Below, one piece after another: positions 25,596 to 34,774 of a stretch of DNA of 64,000 bases. The stretch lies in assembly GCA_964652775.1 (NCBI GenBank), contig CAZZAM010000006.1, positions 76,842-140,841 on the forward strand, given 5' to 3'. Position 1 is the stretch's first letter. Every line of letters starts with the position of its first letter. The position numbers and the translations under genes are program-made. The notes under the pieces were generated by a model. That model did no database searches and was not told the DNA's origin. It worked only from the letters and a program-made list of their open reading frames with translations. Source of the DNA: UBA11346 sp038060575. GTDB lineage: Bacteria > Planctomycetota > UBA11346.

Positions 25596-26230
25596 TCGCT
25601 CCGGTGTTCGATTGGGTGGAGTACCAATCGTGGACTGGCACTGATCGCACGCAGCACCTCGCAGACCTCGGGCCATTCCCAGCAGTGCACGTTGTCACGC
25701 GACAGCGCGAGGAGGTTATTGAGCACCCGGCAGCACTGATCGCGGTCCTTGATGAAGTAGAGCATGACACCGCGGGTAAAGATGGCGTCCCATTCGCCGG
25801 CGTGCTGACGCAGAAAGGCGAGATCTTCGACCGCAGCATCGTAGCGGAAGGTGCGCAGTTCAGGCGGACACAGACGGAGCATGTCTTCGGAGACGTCGCA
25901 ACCTTCGATCGCGAACTCGCCCGCCAGTGCGGTCATCAACCGGCCCCAGCCACAGCCAACTTCAAGTACACGACGAGCGCTGTCTGCGCGCAGCGCGACG
26001 GCGATCTCTTCGGGACTTGGATTATCGATGAGCGGCTTGCTGCCATCCGCGCGCTGCCGCTCATACACCGTCATGCGATAGGATTTGCCGGCGAGATCGA
26101 CCCAGGCTTTCTGGTAATCTCGATGATCCACCGATGGCAACTGCGGAACCAATGCCGCTGGCACCGTCCGACCAGCCAGCCGGTACAGCCGACGCATGAC
26201 GGCGCGATAGATGCGGCGAACGAGGTTCAT
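25592..26230 (-). CDS. Class I SAM-dependent methyltransferase
   Basis: A 212-residue enzyme from ATG 26230, which overlaps the stop of the upstream glycosyltransferase; a GTG at 26236 is possible. The first 40 residues are basic (RRIYRAVMRRLYRLAGR). Motif I is RRVLEVGCGWGRLMTALA near residue 85, then IEGCDVSEDMLRLC and WDAIFTRGVMLYFIKDRDQ. Its overlap on both sides shows it is part of the polysaccharide unit. The acceptor is unknown. Confidence 0.85.
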   Translation of the reverse strand: MNLVRRIYRAVMRRLYRLAGRTVPAALVPQLPSVDHRDYQKAWVDLAGKSYRMTVYERQRADGSKPLIDNPSPEEIAVALRADSARRVLEVGCGWGRLMTALAGEFAIEGCDVSEDMLRLCPPELRTFRYDAAVEDLAFLRQHAGEWDAIFTRGVMLYFIKDRDQCCRVLNNLLALSRDNVHCWEWPEVCEVLRAISASPRLVLHPIEHRSE

Positions 26231-27219
26231 GGCCACAGCGTCTGCAGATAATCCGTCAGGCCAACCGCTCGCTGACGCCGTTGCAACTTCGCCAGTGTGG
26301 TCAGGAACGTCCGCGCAACAGCAGCGGGCGCATACTGACGCCAGAGAGGTGCCTGTGCGCGTTCAAGATACCAGCGTCGTGCGGCGGCCGAGCGCCAGCG
26401 CGCCAGTGCGCGACGTGCGCCGGCGGGATCGCTGAACACCGCCTCGGTGAGTTCGAGTTGCTGCGCGGTTTCGCGGTACGCTGGTGTGTCGCCGACCAGT
26501 GCTGGCAAACCCCAGCAAATACTCGCGACCATGCGGTTGTTGCTTTTTCCGAGCGCGGCGGGATCGCCGGGATGAACGAGACACGAGAGATGACACGAGG
26601 CGAACAGGCCGGGCATCGCGGCGCGACTCCACGGCACCACGGTGGCGCGCTCCAGCCCTGGCGGCAATGGGCGCCCTTCGGGTCGCAGGGTGGAAAGCAC
26701 CAACTCGACGCCGGGCTCGGCGGCGATGGCTGCGCCGAACGGAGCAAACGCAGCAAGCCCAGCCCAGTTGCCGAACCACAGGACGCGCAGCTTGCCTGGC
26801 TCATCGAGCGTTGGCAGACGCGGCGCGGTCAGTCCGTAATCGATCGCATCGGGGATGATGTGAACGGGAGACATCCCTGGTATGGTGGCCAGCGTTTGCC
26901 CGTGTCCCGCGGTGTCGGTCAGTACAGCGTCGGCGAGCGACAGCATCAATTGCAGACGATGTGGTTTGGCGAAGAAATCCAGAGCGGGGCCCACATCATC
27001 AGCGTCGTAGAGCACCAGTGCCCTACGCTCACGCGCTGCGATCGCTGCGAACAGGGCCTTTCGATTGACCAACTTCTGAACAACCAACACATCAGCGCGG
27101 TCATCACGACCGACGGTGCTGGGATGGCCGAGCGCAGTGAGCTCGCGTGCCAGGGTGTACACGCGGATCCGCGAACTCGCGGTGTCCTCGTCCCCTGCTG
27201 GCAGGAAGGCAATGCGCAT
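26227..27219 (-). CDS. GT-B glycosyltransferase-like protein
   Basis: A 330-residue protein from ATG 27219 (MRIAFLPAGDEDTASSRIRVYTLA). The SSRIR-x-x-x-L pattern, then DVLVVQKLVNRKALFAAIA and ALVLYDADD, match a group of glycosyltransferases in surface polysaccharide loci. The C-terminal half has LRVLWFGNWAG, ELVLSTLRPEG, LVHPGDPAALGKSNNRMVASICWGLPALVGDTPAY, a donor-site region with the K-S-x-N-R pattern. It is the first gene of the minus-strand unit and divergent from the ABC exporter permease. Confidence 0.78.
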   Translation of the reverse strand: MRIAFLPAGDEDTASSRIRVYTLARELTALGHPSTVGRDDRADVLVVQKLVNRKALFAAIAARERRALVLYDADDVGPALDFFAKPHRLQLMLSLADAVLTDTAGHGQTLATIPGMSPVHIIPDAIDYGLTAPRLPTLDEPGKLRVLWFGNWAGLAAFAPFGAAIAAEPGVELVLSTLRPEGRPLPPGLERATVVPWSRAAMPGLFASCHLSCLVHPGDPAALGKSNNRMVASICWGLPALVGDTPAYRETAQQLELTEAVFSDPAGARRALARWRSAAARRWYLERAQAPLWRQYAPAAVARTFLTTLAKLQRRQRAVGLTDYLQTLWP

Positions 27220-27298
27220 GCGCGGTGATGGTCGGTTCGGCAGCCTGGGCGACAAGAGGAGTTCCGCCGTCGAGATCTGCGGCTATGGTGCAGCGACC

Positions 27299-28138
27299 AT
27301 GGGCGACCCGGCCGGACAATTGGTGGTGCATATCCGCCCGCGCGGCGGCTGGCGAACGCTCGCTGTCAGCGAGCTGTGGAGTCGGCGTTGGCTGGTATGG
27401 ATGCTCGCCCAGCGCGACATCCGCGTGCGTTATGCCCAGACGGTGATCGGGATTCTGTGGGTGGTGCTGCAGCCGGCATTGGTAGCGGTGATGCTCGCGT
27501 TCACGGTCGGAAGATTGAGTGGAGTCGCGGACGCCGTTGGTGGCAGCTATCTGGCGTTCGCCATTGCTGGACTGGTGCCGTGGATGGTGTTCGCGCATGC
27601 GTTGATTCACACCAGTAATAGTCTGGTCGATAACGAACGACTGATCACCAAGGTGTGGTTTCCGCGTCTTGCGCTGCCATTGGCCAGTGTGCTGTCAGCG
27701 GCCTGCGATCTGCTCGTGGTCGGTGCATTGGCCGCATTGACTGCGCCGCTGTGGGGTGGTCAGTGGAGCGTGCAACTGTTGCTCCTACCCGTAATCGCAT
27801 CACTCGCATTGCTGGCTGCGTTGGCGGTCGGCATCTGGTTGGCGGCAGCGAATGTATTTTGGCGCGACGTGCGTTACGCCCTGCCGTTTGCCGCGCAGGC
27901 GTGGATGCTGGCGACGCCGGTGATCTGGCCGTTGTCGGCGCTGCCCGAATGGCTCCGGCCATTCGCTGCGCTGAATCCTGCAACCGGTCCAGTGCTTGGT
28001 TTCCGTTGGTTGTTCAACCCGTCAACGCCGTTCCCGGCATGTGAATTAGCGGTCGGCACCGCTGTTTCGGTTGCTCTCTTGTTGACTGGTATCGCCATCT
28101 TCCGCCGGGTCGAAGCCCGCTTCGCAGACGCGATATGA
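27299..28138 (+). CDS. wzm: Polysaccharide ABC exporter permease (Wzm/TagG type)
   Basis: A 279-residue ABC-2 permease with six membrane helices. ATG 27299 begins MGDPAGQLVVHIRPRGGWRTLAVSELW, and the family start LLW-x-L..RDI-x-VRY is seen as LVWMLAQRDIRVRYAQTVIGILWVVLQP. Later LITKVWFPRLALPL and VFWRDVRYALPFAAQAWMLATPVIWPLS are classic Wzm/TagG motifs. It pairs with the ATPase at 28338. Together they move a complete lipid-linked glycan across the inner membrane. The coding frame is open further upstream, but that DNA lies over the divergent gene. Confidence 0.92.
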   Translation: MGDPAGQLVVHIRPRGGWRTLAVSELWSRRWLVWMLAQRDIRVRYAQTVIGILWVVLQPALVAVMLAFTVGRLSGVADAVGGSYLAFAIAGLVPWMVFAHALIHTSNSLVDNERLITKVWFPRLALPLASVLSAACDLLVVGALAALTAPLWGGQWSVQLLLLPVIASLALLAALAVGIWLAAANVFWRDVRYALPFAAQAWMLATPVIWPLSALPEWLRPFAALNPATGPVLGFRWLFNPSTPFPACELAVGTAVSVALLLTGIAIFRRVEARFADAI

Positions 28139-28163
28139 ATCTTCATCTGACGATTGAGGACAA

Positions 28164-28313
28164 GCCGCAGAGGCGCAGAGGGCCGCAGAGGGCCGCAGAG
28201 AAATACATGAGTTTGGCCAAACCCTGCCAGGCACAGCGGGCTCCCTATTCGTTCTCGAAACCATGTCCCAGGTCGTCTCTGCGGCCCTCTGCGGCCCTCT
28301 GCGCCTCTGCGGC
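28164..28313. repeat. 38-bp perfect inverted repeat, family A (GCCGCAGAGGCGCAGAGG)
   Basis: The arms 28164-28201 and 28276-28313 are exact inverted copies of 38 bases with a 74-base loop. Each arm contains four units of the form (GGC)CGCAGAG. The element sits between the exporter permease and its ATPase gene, within one likely transcript. A transcript would fold a very stable hairpin starting 25 bases before the ATPase start codon. Related elements are at 40459-40606 and 49061-49220. Confidence 0.95.
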
Positions 28314-28337
28314 ACAAACGGCAGCATGGTTCCTCGG

Positions 28338-29585
28338 ATGAAAACTATTCCCGCCATTCATGCGCGTGGACTCGGCAAGCGCTTCCCGCTTGGTGAACGC
28401 CAGCGTTATCGCAGTCTGCGCGATGATGTGATGGCACTGTTCGGTGCGCGGCGACCGGCGGACGCCGAATGGAACTGGGCGCTGCGTGATCTCGATCTTG
28501 ATGTCGCCCAGGGCGAAAGCATCGGCATCGTCGGTGGCAACGGCGCGGGAAAATCAACCTTGCTGCGTATTCTGGCGCGCATCACTGAACCAACCTGCGG
28601 CGAGGCCACGATCATCGGCCGGGTTGGCAGTCTGCTCGAAGTCGGCACCGGCTTTCATCCCGAGTTGACCGGGCGCGAGAATATCTGGCTGGCTGGCGCG
28701 GTGCTGGGCATGTCGCGTGCGCACGTTGCGAAACAGTTTGATGCGATTGTCGTCTTTGCTGAAACCGAACGCTTTCTTGAACTGCCGGTGAAGCGCTATT
28801 CGACTGGCATGCAGATGCGCCTCGCGTTTGCGGTCGCCGCCCACCTTGAGCCGGACGTGCTCATTGTTGACGAAGTACTTGCTGTCGGCGACGCGCGTTT
28901 CCAGGCGCGTTGTCTCGCTCGGATGGATGAAGCCGCACGCAGTGGCTGCACCGTGTTGATGGTCAGTCACAATATGCCGTCGATTCGTCGGCTGTGCCGT
29001 CGGGCGTTGTGGTTGGAACGCGGCGTGGTGCGGATGGCAGGGACAGCGGACGACGTTGTGGCTGGTTACTTACACGCTGCAGCACCCGAATCGACAGGCA
29101 GCGATTTTGCAGCTCAGGTTGCAGCTCTGCCGGCTGACCCCGACGTACGTTTGGAGGCAGTGACGGTAGAACAGGCCGGACGGGCATGCATGAGCTTGTT
29201 GGCCGGTGAACCATTTGTCATAACGGTACGCTGGCGTGCTTTGCGCAGCACGTCTGGCCTACGCATCTATATTGATATCCACGACGAGGATCAGGTTCTG
29301 CTCTGCCGACTGTTTCACGATGAAGCTGCAGATGTGTCTCCACCACCCGCAACGGGCGGCTTTGTCAGTCGCGTGGAGATTCCAGCAGATGCACTCGGTC
29401 GCCGTATCTATCACGTGACGGTTGGTGCAGTCATCTTTGGTGAGCGTTACTGCACAGGTGACGGGGTTGGGATTCGCTTGGATATGGTTCAGCCCGGCCG
29501 ATTGAACCGCGCCCACGGGCCGGGCCATATGTACAACCGTATGCACCCTGGGGCGCGTTGGATGACGCGAGCGGAGCAAGCATGA
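28338..29585 (+). CDS. wzt: Polysaccharide ABC exporter ATPase with Wzt C-terminal domain
   Basis: A 415-residue protein. The ATPase spans residues 1-245: Walker A GGNGAGKST at 66-74, a YSTGMQMRLAFAVA signature replacing LSGGQ, Walker B VLIVDEVLAVGD, and an H-loop MVSHNM. Residues 265-415 form a beta-rich Wzt-C domain (FVITVRWRALRSTSGLRIYIDIHDED...). In characterised systems this domain binds the modified non-reducing end of the glycan. Start 28338 fits the conserved N-terminus; 28326 is possible; 28263 would start inside the repeat. No clear ribosome binding site is visible. It overlaps rmlC by four bases. Confidence 0.93.
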   Translation: MKTIPAIHARGLGKRFPLGERQRYRSLRDDVMALFGARRPADAEWNWALRDLDLDVAQGESIGIVGGNGAGKSTLLRILARITEPTCGEATIIGRVGSLLEVGTGFHPELTGRENIWLAGAVLGMSRAHVAKQFDAIVVFAETERFLELPVKRYSTGMQMRLAFAVAAHLEPDVLIVDEVLAVGDARFQARCLARMDEAARSGCTVLMVSHNMPSIRRLCRRALWLERGVVRMAGTADDVVAGYLHAAAPESTGSDFAAQVAALPADPDVRLEAVTVEQAGRACMSLLAGEPFVITVRWRALRSTSGLRIYIDIHDEDQVLLCRLFHDEAADVSPPPATGGFVSRVEIPADALGRRIYHVTVGAVIFGERYCTGDGVGIRLDMVQPGRLNRAHGPGHMYNRMHPGARWMTRAEQA

Positions 29586-30142
29586 AGCGTATTGAAACCG
29601 CGATACCCGGCGTGTGCATCTTGGAGCCAAAGGTATTTGGCGACGCACGCGGCTTCTTCCTTGAGTCGTGGAATCGCCAAACGCTCGCTGGACTGGGCAT
29701 CACCGCCGACTGGGTGCAGGACAATCACTCACGCTCTGGCGAGGGCGTGGTGCGTGGCCTGCATTGGCAGCTCACGCGGCCGCAGGACAAGCTCATGCAC
29801 GTTGTTGCTGGCGCGATTCTTGATGTCGCCGTCGATATCCGGCGCGGTAGTCCGACCTTCAAACGCTGGGTCGCGGTCGAATTGTCGGCTGAGAACCACC
29901 GCCAACTCTATGTCCCAAGCGGTTTCGCCCATGGTTTTCGCGTTCTGCGCGGCCCAGCCGAGGTCATCTACAAGGTCACTGACTACTGGGATCCAGCCGA
30001 CGAACGCGGCGTTATCTGGAACGATCCCGACCTGGCCGTCGATTGGGGCACTGGTGTACAACAACCACAACTCTCAACTCGTGATGCAGCGCTGCCGAGG
30101 TTTTCTGACATGTCGGCTACGAACCTCCCGGTTTTTTCCTAA
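29582..30142 (+). CDS. rfbC: dTDP-4-dehydrorhamnose 3,5-epimerase
   Basis: A 186-residue cupin-fold epimerase of the dTDP-L-rhamnose pathway. Motifs: VFGDARGFFLESW, VQDNHSRSGEGVVRGLHWQ with the catalytic His, LDVAVDIRRGSPTFKRWVAVELS, LYVPSGFAHGFRVL, and a YKVTDYWDPADERGVIWNDP end. ATG 29582 overlaps the ATPase stop (ATGA). RmlA, B and D are not in the window and must be elsewhere if rhamnose is made; alternatively it serves another deoxysugar. Confidence 0.93.
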   Translation: MKRIETAIPGVCILEPKVFGDARGFFLESWNRQTLAGLGITADWVQDNHSRSGEGVVRGLHWQLTRPQDKLMHVVAGAILDVAVDIRRGSPTFKRWVAVELSAENHRQLYVPSGFAHGFRVLRGPAEVIYKVTDYWDPADERGVIWNDPDLAVDWGTGVQQPQLSTRDAALPRFSDMSATNLPVFS

Positions 30143-30172
30143 CCAGGTGTCAATTCAGCTAGGACATATGAC

Positions 30173-30961
30173 GTGAATCGTCTCGGTATCTTGGGTGAAC
30201 GTCTGCGTTGTCGGGTGTTGCGTACATGCGGTATTCAGAGCATGCGCAATCTTGGCAACATCGTATTGCCTTTTGACCTCTGCAGCCATTCGGCCTACAA
30301 CTTTGCGCGCTATGACAGTTACGACATTCCGCTGATGGTGTTGATGCGGGAAGTACTGCATGAAGGTGGTGTGTTTGTGGATGTTGGCGCCAACATCGGC
30401 TACTCAGCAGCGGTTGGTATGCATCGCGTCGGTCGCAGTGGTCGCGTGATCGCCTTTGAACCTGTACCGACGTATAGCGTACAACTCAGCGCCTTGGCCA
30501 AGGCTAACCCAGGACATCATCTGCTGGTTGAGCCGGTGGCCCTGGGAAGCCAGGCGGGGGAAACCGCGATCGCCGTATCGGAGCGAAACATCGGTTGGAA
30601 TACCATGGTCCCCGGATTCATGCGTGAGCCCCATGCGGTGGTGAGGATTCCTGTGCTGGTGTTCGATGATTATGTGAAGACACATGAGCTGAACCGCATC
30701 GACCTCATCAAGATTGATGTCGAGGGATATGAGTTGCCGGTGCTTGAAGGTATGCGTGCTACGCTACTTCGCCTGCGTCCACCGTTGCACGTAGAATGCG
30801 CGCCGCAGGCATATCGTTTACTCGATCGTCAAGCCTCAGATCTGCAGGCATTTCTTGCGGATGTTGGTTACCGCGCGCGTGACGCGCAAAGCCTGCGGCC
30901 GGTGGATCTCGCCACGATACAACAAACGACCAACGTGTTGCTTACCCCGCTGGATCGTTAG
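30173..30961 (+). CDS. FkbM-family methyltransferase
   Basis: A 262-residue SAM-dependent O-methyltransferase, started at GTG 30173 with AGGA about 8 bases upstream. Motif I is GGVFVDVGANIGYSAAVGMHRVG near residues 63-85, followed by GRVIAFEPVPTYSVQL. The FkbM signature IDLIKIDVEGYELPVLEGM is near residue 180. Family members methylate hydroxyls of sugars or polyketides. It follows rfbC by 30 bases and precedes the TylF-like gene by nine. Confidence 0.9.
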   Translation: MNRLGILGERLRCRVLRTCGIQSMRNLGNIVLPFDLCSHSAYNFARYDSYDIPLMVLMREVLHEGGVFVDVGANIGYSAAVGMHRVGRSGRVIAFEPVPTYSVQLSALAKANPGHHLLVEPVALGSQAGETAIAVSERNIGWNTMVPGFMREPHAVVRIPVLVFDDYVKTHELNRIDLIKIDVEGYELPVLEGMRATLLRLRPPLHVECAPQAYRLLDRQASDLQAFLADVGYRARDAQSLRPVDLATIQQTTNVLLTPLDR

Positions 30962-30970
30962 GAGATCGTC

Positions 30971-31723
30971 ATGGGCATGATAACGGCATGGGTCAAGCGG
31001 CTGACCACGAAACTCGGTTTTGATATCCGGCGGATGCCCGGTCCAGGGCATGTATCGGCTGATGGCGGCTACCAGTTGGTCAAGCCCAATGCGACGTACA
31101 GTCCGTGGAATCGCGATAGCACTTTTCAGGCGGCTCACGCCCAGATCCAAGAGGCAACTCTTGTTGATGTCTATCGCTGTTGGGAACTCTGGCAGTTGGT
31201 TGAGCAATCTGCAAAACTCAGTGAGGGGGCAGTCATCGAGATCGGTGTCTGGCGTGGTGGTACTGGTGCGTTGATCGCGCAGCGGGCCAAACAGTGTGGC
31301 ATTCGTGATCCAATCTATCTCTGCGACACGTTCACCGGTGTCGTCAAAGCCGGAGCCAACGACACGCGCTACATTGGTGGCGAACATGCCGATACCGATC
31401 GCGCAGCGGTCGAACGATTGCTGGCGCGCATGGGTTGTGACGGAGTCCGAATACTAGTTGGTATTTTCCCCGATCAGACCGGATCGGCGGTTGCCGAGCA
31501 GCGCATCCGCTTCTGTCACGTCGACGTCGATGTCTATCAATCGGCTAAAGACATCTTGGCTTGGGTCTGGGATCGTCTGGTACCGGGCGGCATCGTGGTT
31601 TTTGATGATTACGGCTTCAAGGGATGCGAAGGCGTTGCGCGTTTGGTGGAGGAGCACCGTTCATCCCATGATCGCATTGTCATTCATAACCTGAATGGTC
31701 ATGCGGTGATGATCAGGCGTTAA
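30971..31723 (+). CDS. TylF/MycF-type macrocin O-methyltransferase family protein
   Basis: A 250-residue SAM- and metal-dependent methyltransferase. Motifs: GAVIEIGVWRGGTGALIAQRAK near residue 88, IYLCDTFTGVVKAG, then HADTDRAAVERLLA, and RFCHVDVDVYQSAKDILAWVWDRLVPGGIVVFDDYGF containing the metal Asp residues. TylF methylates a deoxysugar hydroxyl in tylosin; here the acceptor is probably a glycan sugar. It ends the plus-strand export unit and converges with the acyltransferase gene. Confidence 0.9.
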   Translation: MGMITAWVKRLTTKLGFDIRRMPGPGHVSADGGYQLVKPNATYSPWNRDSTFQAAHAQIQEATLVDVYRCWELWQLVEQSAKLSEGAVIEIGVWRGGTGALIAQRAKQCGIRDPIYLCDTFTGVVKAGANDTRYIGGEHADTDRAAVERLLARMGCDGVRILVGIFPDQTGSAVAEQRIRFCHVDVDVYQSAKDILAWVWDRLVPGGIVVFDDYGFKGCEGVARLVEEHRSSHDRIVIHNLNGHAVMIRR

Positions 31724-31771
31724 TCAGCATCACGGTTTCTGTAGTGGGGTCTGGTTCGAGGCGCTGCAATT

Positions 31772-33763
31772 TTAAGGAGTATCGATCACAGTTTGGTCCA
31801 GGTACCGTACATACTTCTTTACGAATGACGCACGCAGGTGACTAGCATCTATGTAGATGGGTTCGGCGGTTTCAGAGAGCGAAGGGAATCTGTCCTCGCG
31901 CCGGAGATGATCGAGTGGATCGATGAGAATAGCCCCACTCCGTTTCGCTGCATCATGGAGACGCGTTCTTATGTCAAGGCTGTTTTCCAGAAACGCAGTT
32001 CGACTAACGCCCTCGTCATGAAGTGAAAATCCCCCGCTCAGGAAACCACGACGGAAAATATACGTGGGGGCTAATTGTTCCCCGTGAGGGTTATCCTGAA
32101 TCACGTAAACCGTTTTCCCCTGAGCTGTGAGCTTGCGAAGTAAGTTCTCGAAGGCCGAAAATGCAGAATTCTTTCCCTCGTCTCTATGTAACGGATAGTC
32201 GTTGGTTGCATGAAAGTAATATGGCGAAGAGGCCTCAAAATAGCCATTCCAAGATGCCGCAATGACGACTCGGTCAACTCTCGGATCTTCGATCACAGAC
32301 ATAAACTGGGCTTCGTTATCGTTGCACGCGTCACGGTTTTTGGATTTCAGGACTCCCGGCAATGGTGGAACGCCACCTGAAGATGGAGTGATAAATATGG
32401 CGCCGCGACCGTGTCCGGTATTGGATTTGAGTAGGTCGTAAATTCTCGGCGCGTATTGTTCGATGTGACTATCGCCCCAGAAGACGGTTTGGGGACTAGC
32501 GCCGCCGACTCGATATATGTAGCGGTTGGCCATCTCCACGGATGTAAGCTTGCCAGGATACTCCCAATCTCGCGTTGCATCAGCTATTTTTATGTCAAAT
32601 GAACTACCAGAAAAACGCGATTGAAGCGTACCGAGGAATCCCAGAAGTCCCACGCAAGAAATGAGCAGCATGGTCAGGACCAGACCTTGTGTGACGGCAA
32701 CCGATCGCGATCTACGCAGTTTCTGTTCGATCAGATGATAGGTGCCGACTGACAATGCGACGCTCAGTATCACCAATCCTATCGTGGTCCCCACGCTCGC
32801 GTGAGGACCTTCAATGATGCGATGGAATGACAAGAGCGGCCAGTGCCATAGATAGAGCGGATAGCTGATGAGGCCGAGATACACCATGACTCGGTTGCCC
32901 AACAAACAGCGATTAATCCAGGTGCCGGGACCTGCGCGAATAACCATGACCGTCCCAACCACCGGCAAAGCTGCCCAATAGCCAGGGTATAAAAATTTGT
33001 TATCGATCCAGAAAGCAGCCAGTGCAATGAGCCCTAGGCCAACGCTCGCTAAGAAAAGGGGATTCGCACTTCCACCCTCAGTCTTGCCCTGGATTTGTCG
33101 TCCTCGTTCCAGCGCGGCTAAGCAGCATCCAGCCAATAGTTCCCAGGCACGGAATCCAGTGAAGTAGAAGACCGCTACCGGATGATCATTAATGAAGTAG
33201 ACATTGCTCGCGAACGATAAACCACAGAGAACGAGCAGTGTATGTTGTAGCGACAATTTCCAGCGAACGAGGAGCGCCACGAGCAAGGGGAAGAAAATAT
33301 AGAACTGCTCTTCGATGGCTAAGGTCCATAAATGCAGAAGAGGTTTCTGCGCACCCGCCACATCAAAGTATCCGCTCTCACGCCATAAGGCGGCATTCTG
33401 TGAGAAAACCGTGCTGCAAAAGACATGCTTGCTTAACTGCCGAAATTCACTGGAGAGTAGATACAGGAAACCCACCACCAGGCAGACAAGAAGTACGAGA
33501 ATGAGCGCGGGAAAAATCCGATGAATGCGGCGGCGATAGAATGTTCGTAAGGAGAATTCCTGACGGTCTGTTTCGCGAAATATGATGCCAGAGATCAGGT
33601 AGCCGGAGATAACGAAGAAGACATCGACTCCAACAAAGCCACCGGGTAACAACGAAGGAAACGCATGGAAGAGAACGACGGCCACAATAGCGACTGCCCG
33701 CAATCCATCGATGTCCGGTCTATAGGCGGTGGTCGTTTGCATCGCCTGGTCACTCGTCTTCAT
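31772..33763 (-). CDS. OafA/YrhL-type acyltransferase with C-terminal SGNH domain
   Basis: A 663-residue membrane protein. Residues 1-370 form an acyltransferase-3 domain with about ten helices (YRPDIDGLRAVAIVAVVLFHAFPS with the catalytic His, FVGVDVFFVISGYLIS, YRRRIHRIFPAL). Residues 400-663 form a periplasmic SGNH domain with TVFWGDSHIEQYAP (Ser block) and a DASHLRASFVKKYV end (Asp-x-x-His). Such two-domain enzymes O-acetylate surface glycans. The base composition is more A+T-rich than neighbouring genes. It lies 12 bases after the GT9 gene. Confidence 0.92.
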   Translation of the reverse strand: MKTSDQAMQTTTAYRPDIDGLRAVAIVAVVLFHAFPSLLPGGFVGVDVFFVISGYLISGIIFRETDRQEFSLRTFYRRRIHRIFPALILVLLVCLVVGFLYLLSSEFRQLSKHVFCSTVFSQNAALWRESGYFDVAGAQKPLLHLWTLAIEEQFYIFFPLLVALLVRWKLSLQHTLLVLCGLSFASNVYFINDHPVAVFYFTGFRAWELLAGCCLAALERGRQIQGKTEGGSANPLFLASVGLGLIALAAFWIDNKFLYPGYWAALPVVGTVMVIRAGPGTWINRCLLGNRVMVYLGLISYPLYLWHWPLLSFHRIIEGPHASVGTTIGLVILSVALSVGTYHLIEQKLRRSRSVAVTQGLVLTMLLISCVGLLGFLGTLQSRFSGSSFDIKIADATRDWEYPGKLTSVEMANRYIYRVGGASPQTVFWGDSHIEQYAPRIYDLLKSNTGHGRGAIFITPSSGGVPPLPGVLKSKNRDACNDNEAQFMSVIEDPRVDRVVIAASWNGYFEASSPYYFHATNDYPLHRDEGKNSAFSAFENLLRKLTAQGKTVYVIQDNPHGEQLAPTYIFRRGFLSGGFSLHDEGVSRTAFLENSLDIRTRLHDAAKRSGAILIDPLDHLRREDRFPSLSETAEPIYIDASHLRASFVKKYVRYLDQTVIDTP

Positions 33764-33775
33764 AATGCGTGATAA

Positions 33776-34774
33776 TTAGGAATTAGTCTGAACGGCGAGG
33801 ATCGCGACGAGGACCTGTTCAGGTGTGACCTCCTCCAGACACTGATTTCGATTACAGTCAGCGTAGTTGACGCCGTCATAGCACGGCCGGCAGGTCAGGT
33901 TCTCGCCGCCCCACAAAATGCGCGTTTGTTTCCCGATCGGACCTTTCTCGTGCGGCGAGGTCGGACCAAACAGCGCAATCACCGGAACGCCGGCAAGGTC
34001 CGCGAGATGCATCGGTCCGCTGTCGTGCGCGACGACGACGTCGCAGACGGCGAACAGGTCGAGCGCTCCGACGATTGACGTTTTGCCGATCGTATCGGTG
34101 ACTGGGATGCCGGCGAATGCGGACTGCGTCCACGCGTCATCGGGTCCACCAGCGAGGATTACGTTGATGCCACGTGCGTTGAGCAGCCGCGCCAACGCCA
34201 CGTAGTGCGCGAGTGGCCAGCGTCGCAGCACGTCTTCGCGCAGCGGATTGCGCGCACCGCCAGGGACGATCGCGACGCGTGGATGTGGCGGAAGCGCCAG
34301 CGTTGGTACGTGCAGTTCAATGGTGGGATACGCTGCTATGGACGGGGTTGCTTGGTCCGCGCCGGTCAGCAAACGCACGTGTTCATCGTGATGACGCGAT
34401 CCGCGGCGCGGCAGGCCAGCGGCGAGATTGAAGCTGCGCCACGCGCCAACCGACAAGCCCCACAGCATCTTGTGCATGCGACGATTCGCGTGCGCGAACA
34501 GACCGAGATCAAAGCGGCGGCCAGCGAGGCGTCGGCGCAGGTTGATCAGCAGTTGGGCGCGTTGCCACAGGTTGCCGTGCCAGAGCGCATGGTCGTCGAC
34601 GGTAATGATCTCGGGCGCGGGACGCAGCCGAGCGATCAGCGGCGCGAGGCTGGCGGTGGTCAGCCACGTTACCTGTGAACCTGGCGTCAGTCGTGCAGCG
34701 GCCTCAAGGATGGGCGTGGCCATCACCACATCGCCGATTGGACCGAATTTTACCAGCAGGATGCGCTGCGTCAC
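33776..34774 (-). CDS. Family 9 glycosyltransferase (heptosyltransferase-like)
   Basis: A 332-residue GT-B enzyme. The N-terminus RILLVKFGPIGDVVMATPILEAAARLTPGSQVTWLT is the GT9 signature. Later VAIVPGGARNPLREDVLRRWP and VVAHDSGPMHLADLAGVPVIALFGPTSPHEKGP give the nucleotide-sugar site. A Cys cluster CRPCYDGVNYADCNRNQC near residue 290 resembles the C-terminal region of some heptosyltransferases. It overlaps the upstream methyltransferase gene by four bases. It may add heptose or another sugar to a lipid A core-like acceptor. Confidence 0.9.
   Translation of the reverse strand: MTQRILLVKFGPIGDVVMATPILEAAARLTPGSQVTWLTTASLAPLIARLRPAPEIITVDDHALWHGNLWQRAQLLINLRRRLAGRRFDLGLFAHANRRMHKMLWGLSVGAWRSFNLAAGLPRRGSRHHDEHVRLLTGADQATPSIAAYPTIELHVPTLALPPHPRVAIVPGGARNPLREDVLRRWPLAHYVALARLLNARGINVILAGGPDDAWTQSAFAGIPVTDTIGKTSIVGALDLFAVCDVVVAHDSGPMHLADLAGVPVIALFGPTSPHEKGPIGKQTRILWGGENLTCRPCYDGVNYADCNRNQCLEEVTPEQVLVAILAVQTNS

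Noticed and set aside
26281..27228. 315-residue plus-strand frame over the GT-B gene
   Set aside because: Shadow frame without a recognisable domain; the minus-strand protein has family motifs and overlap with its neighbour.
28164..28313. CRISPR-like array in the CGCAGAGG tandem units
   Set aside because: Units are about 9-10 bases with no spacers, and the arms are inverted; it is a palindromic repeat.
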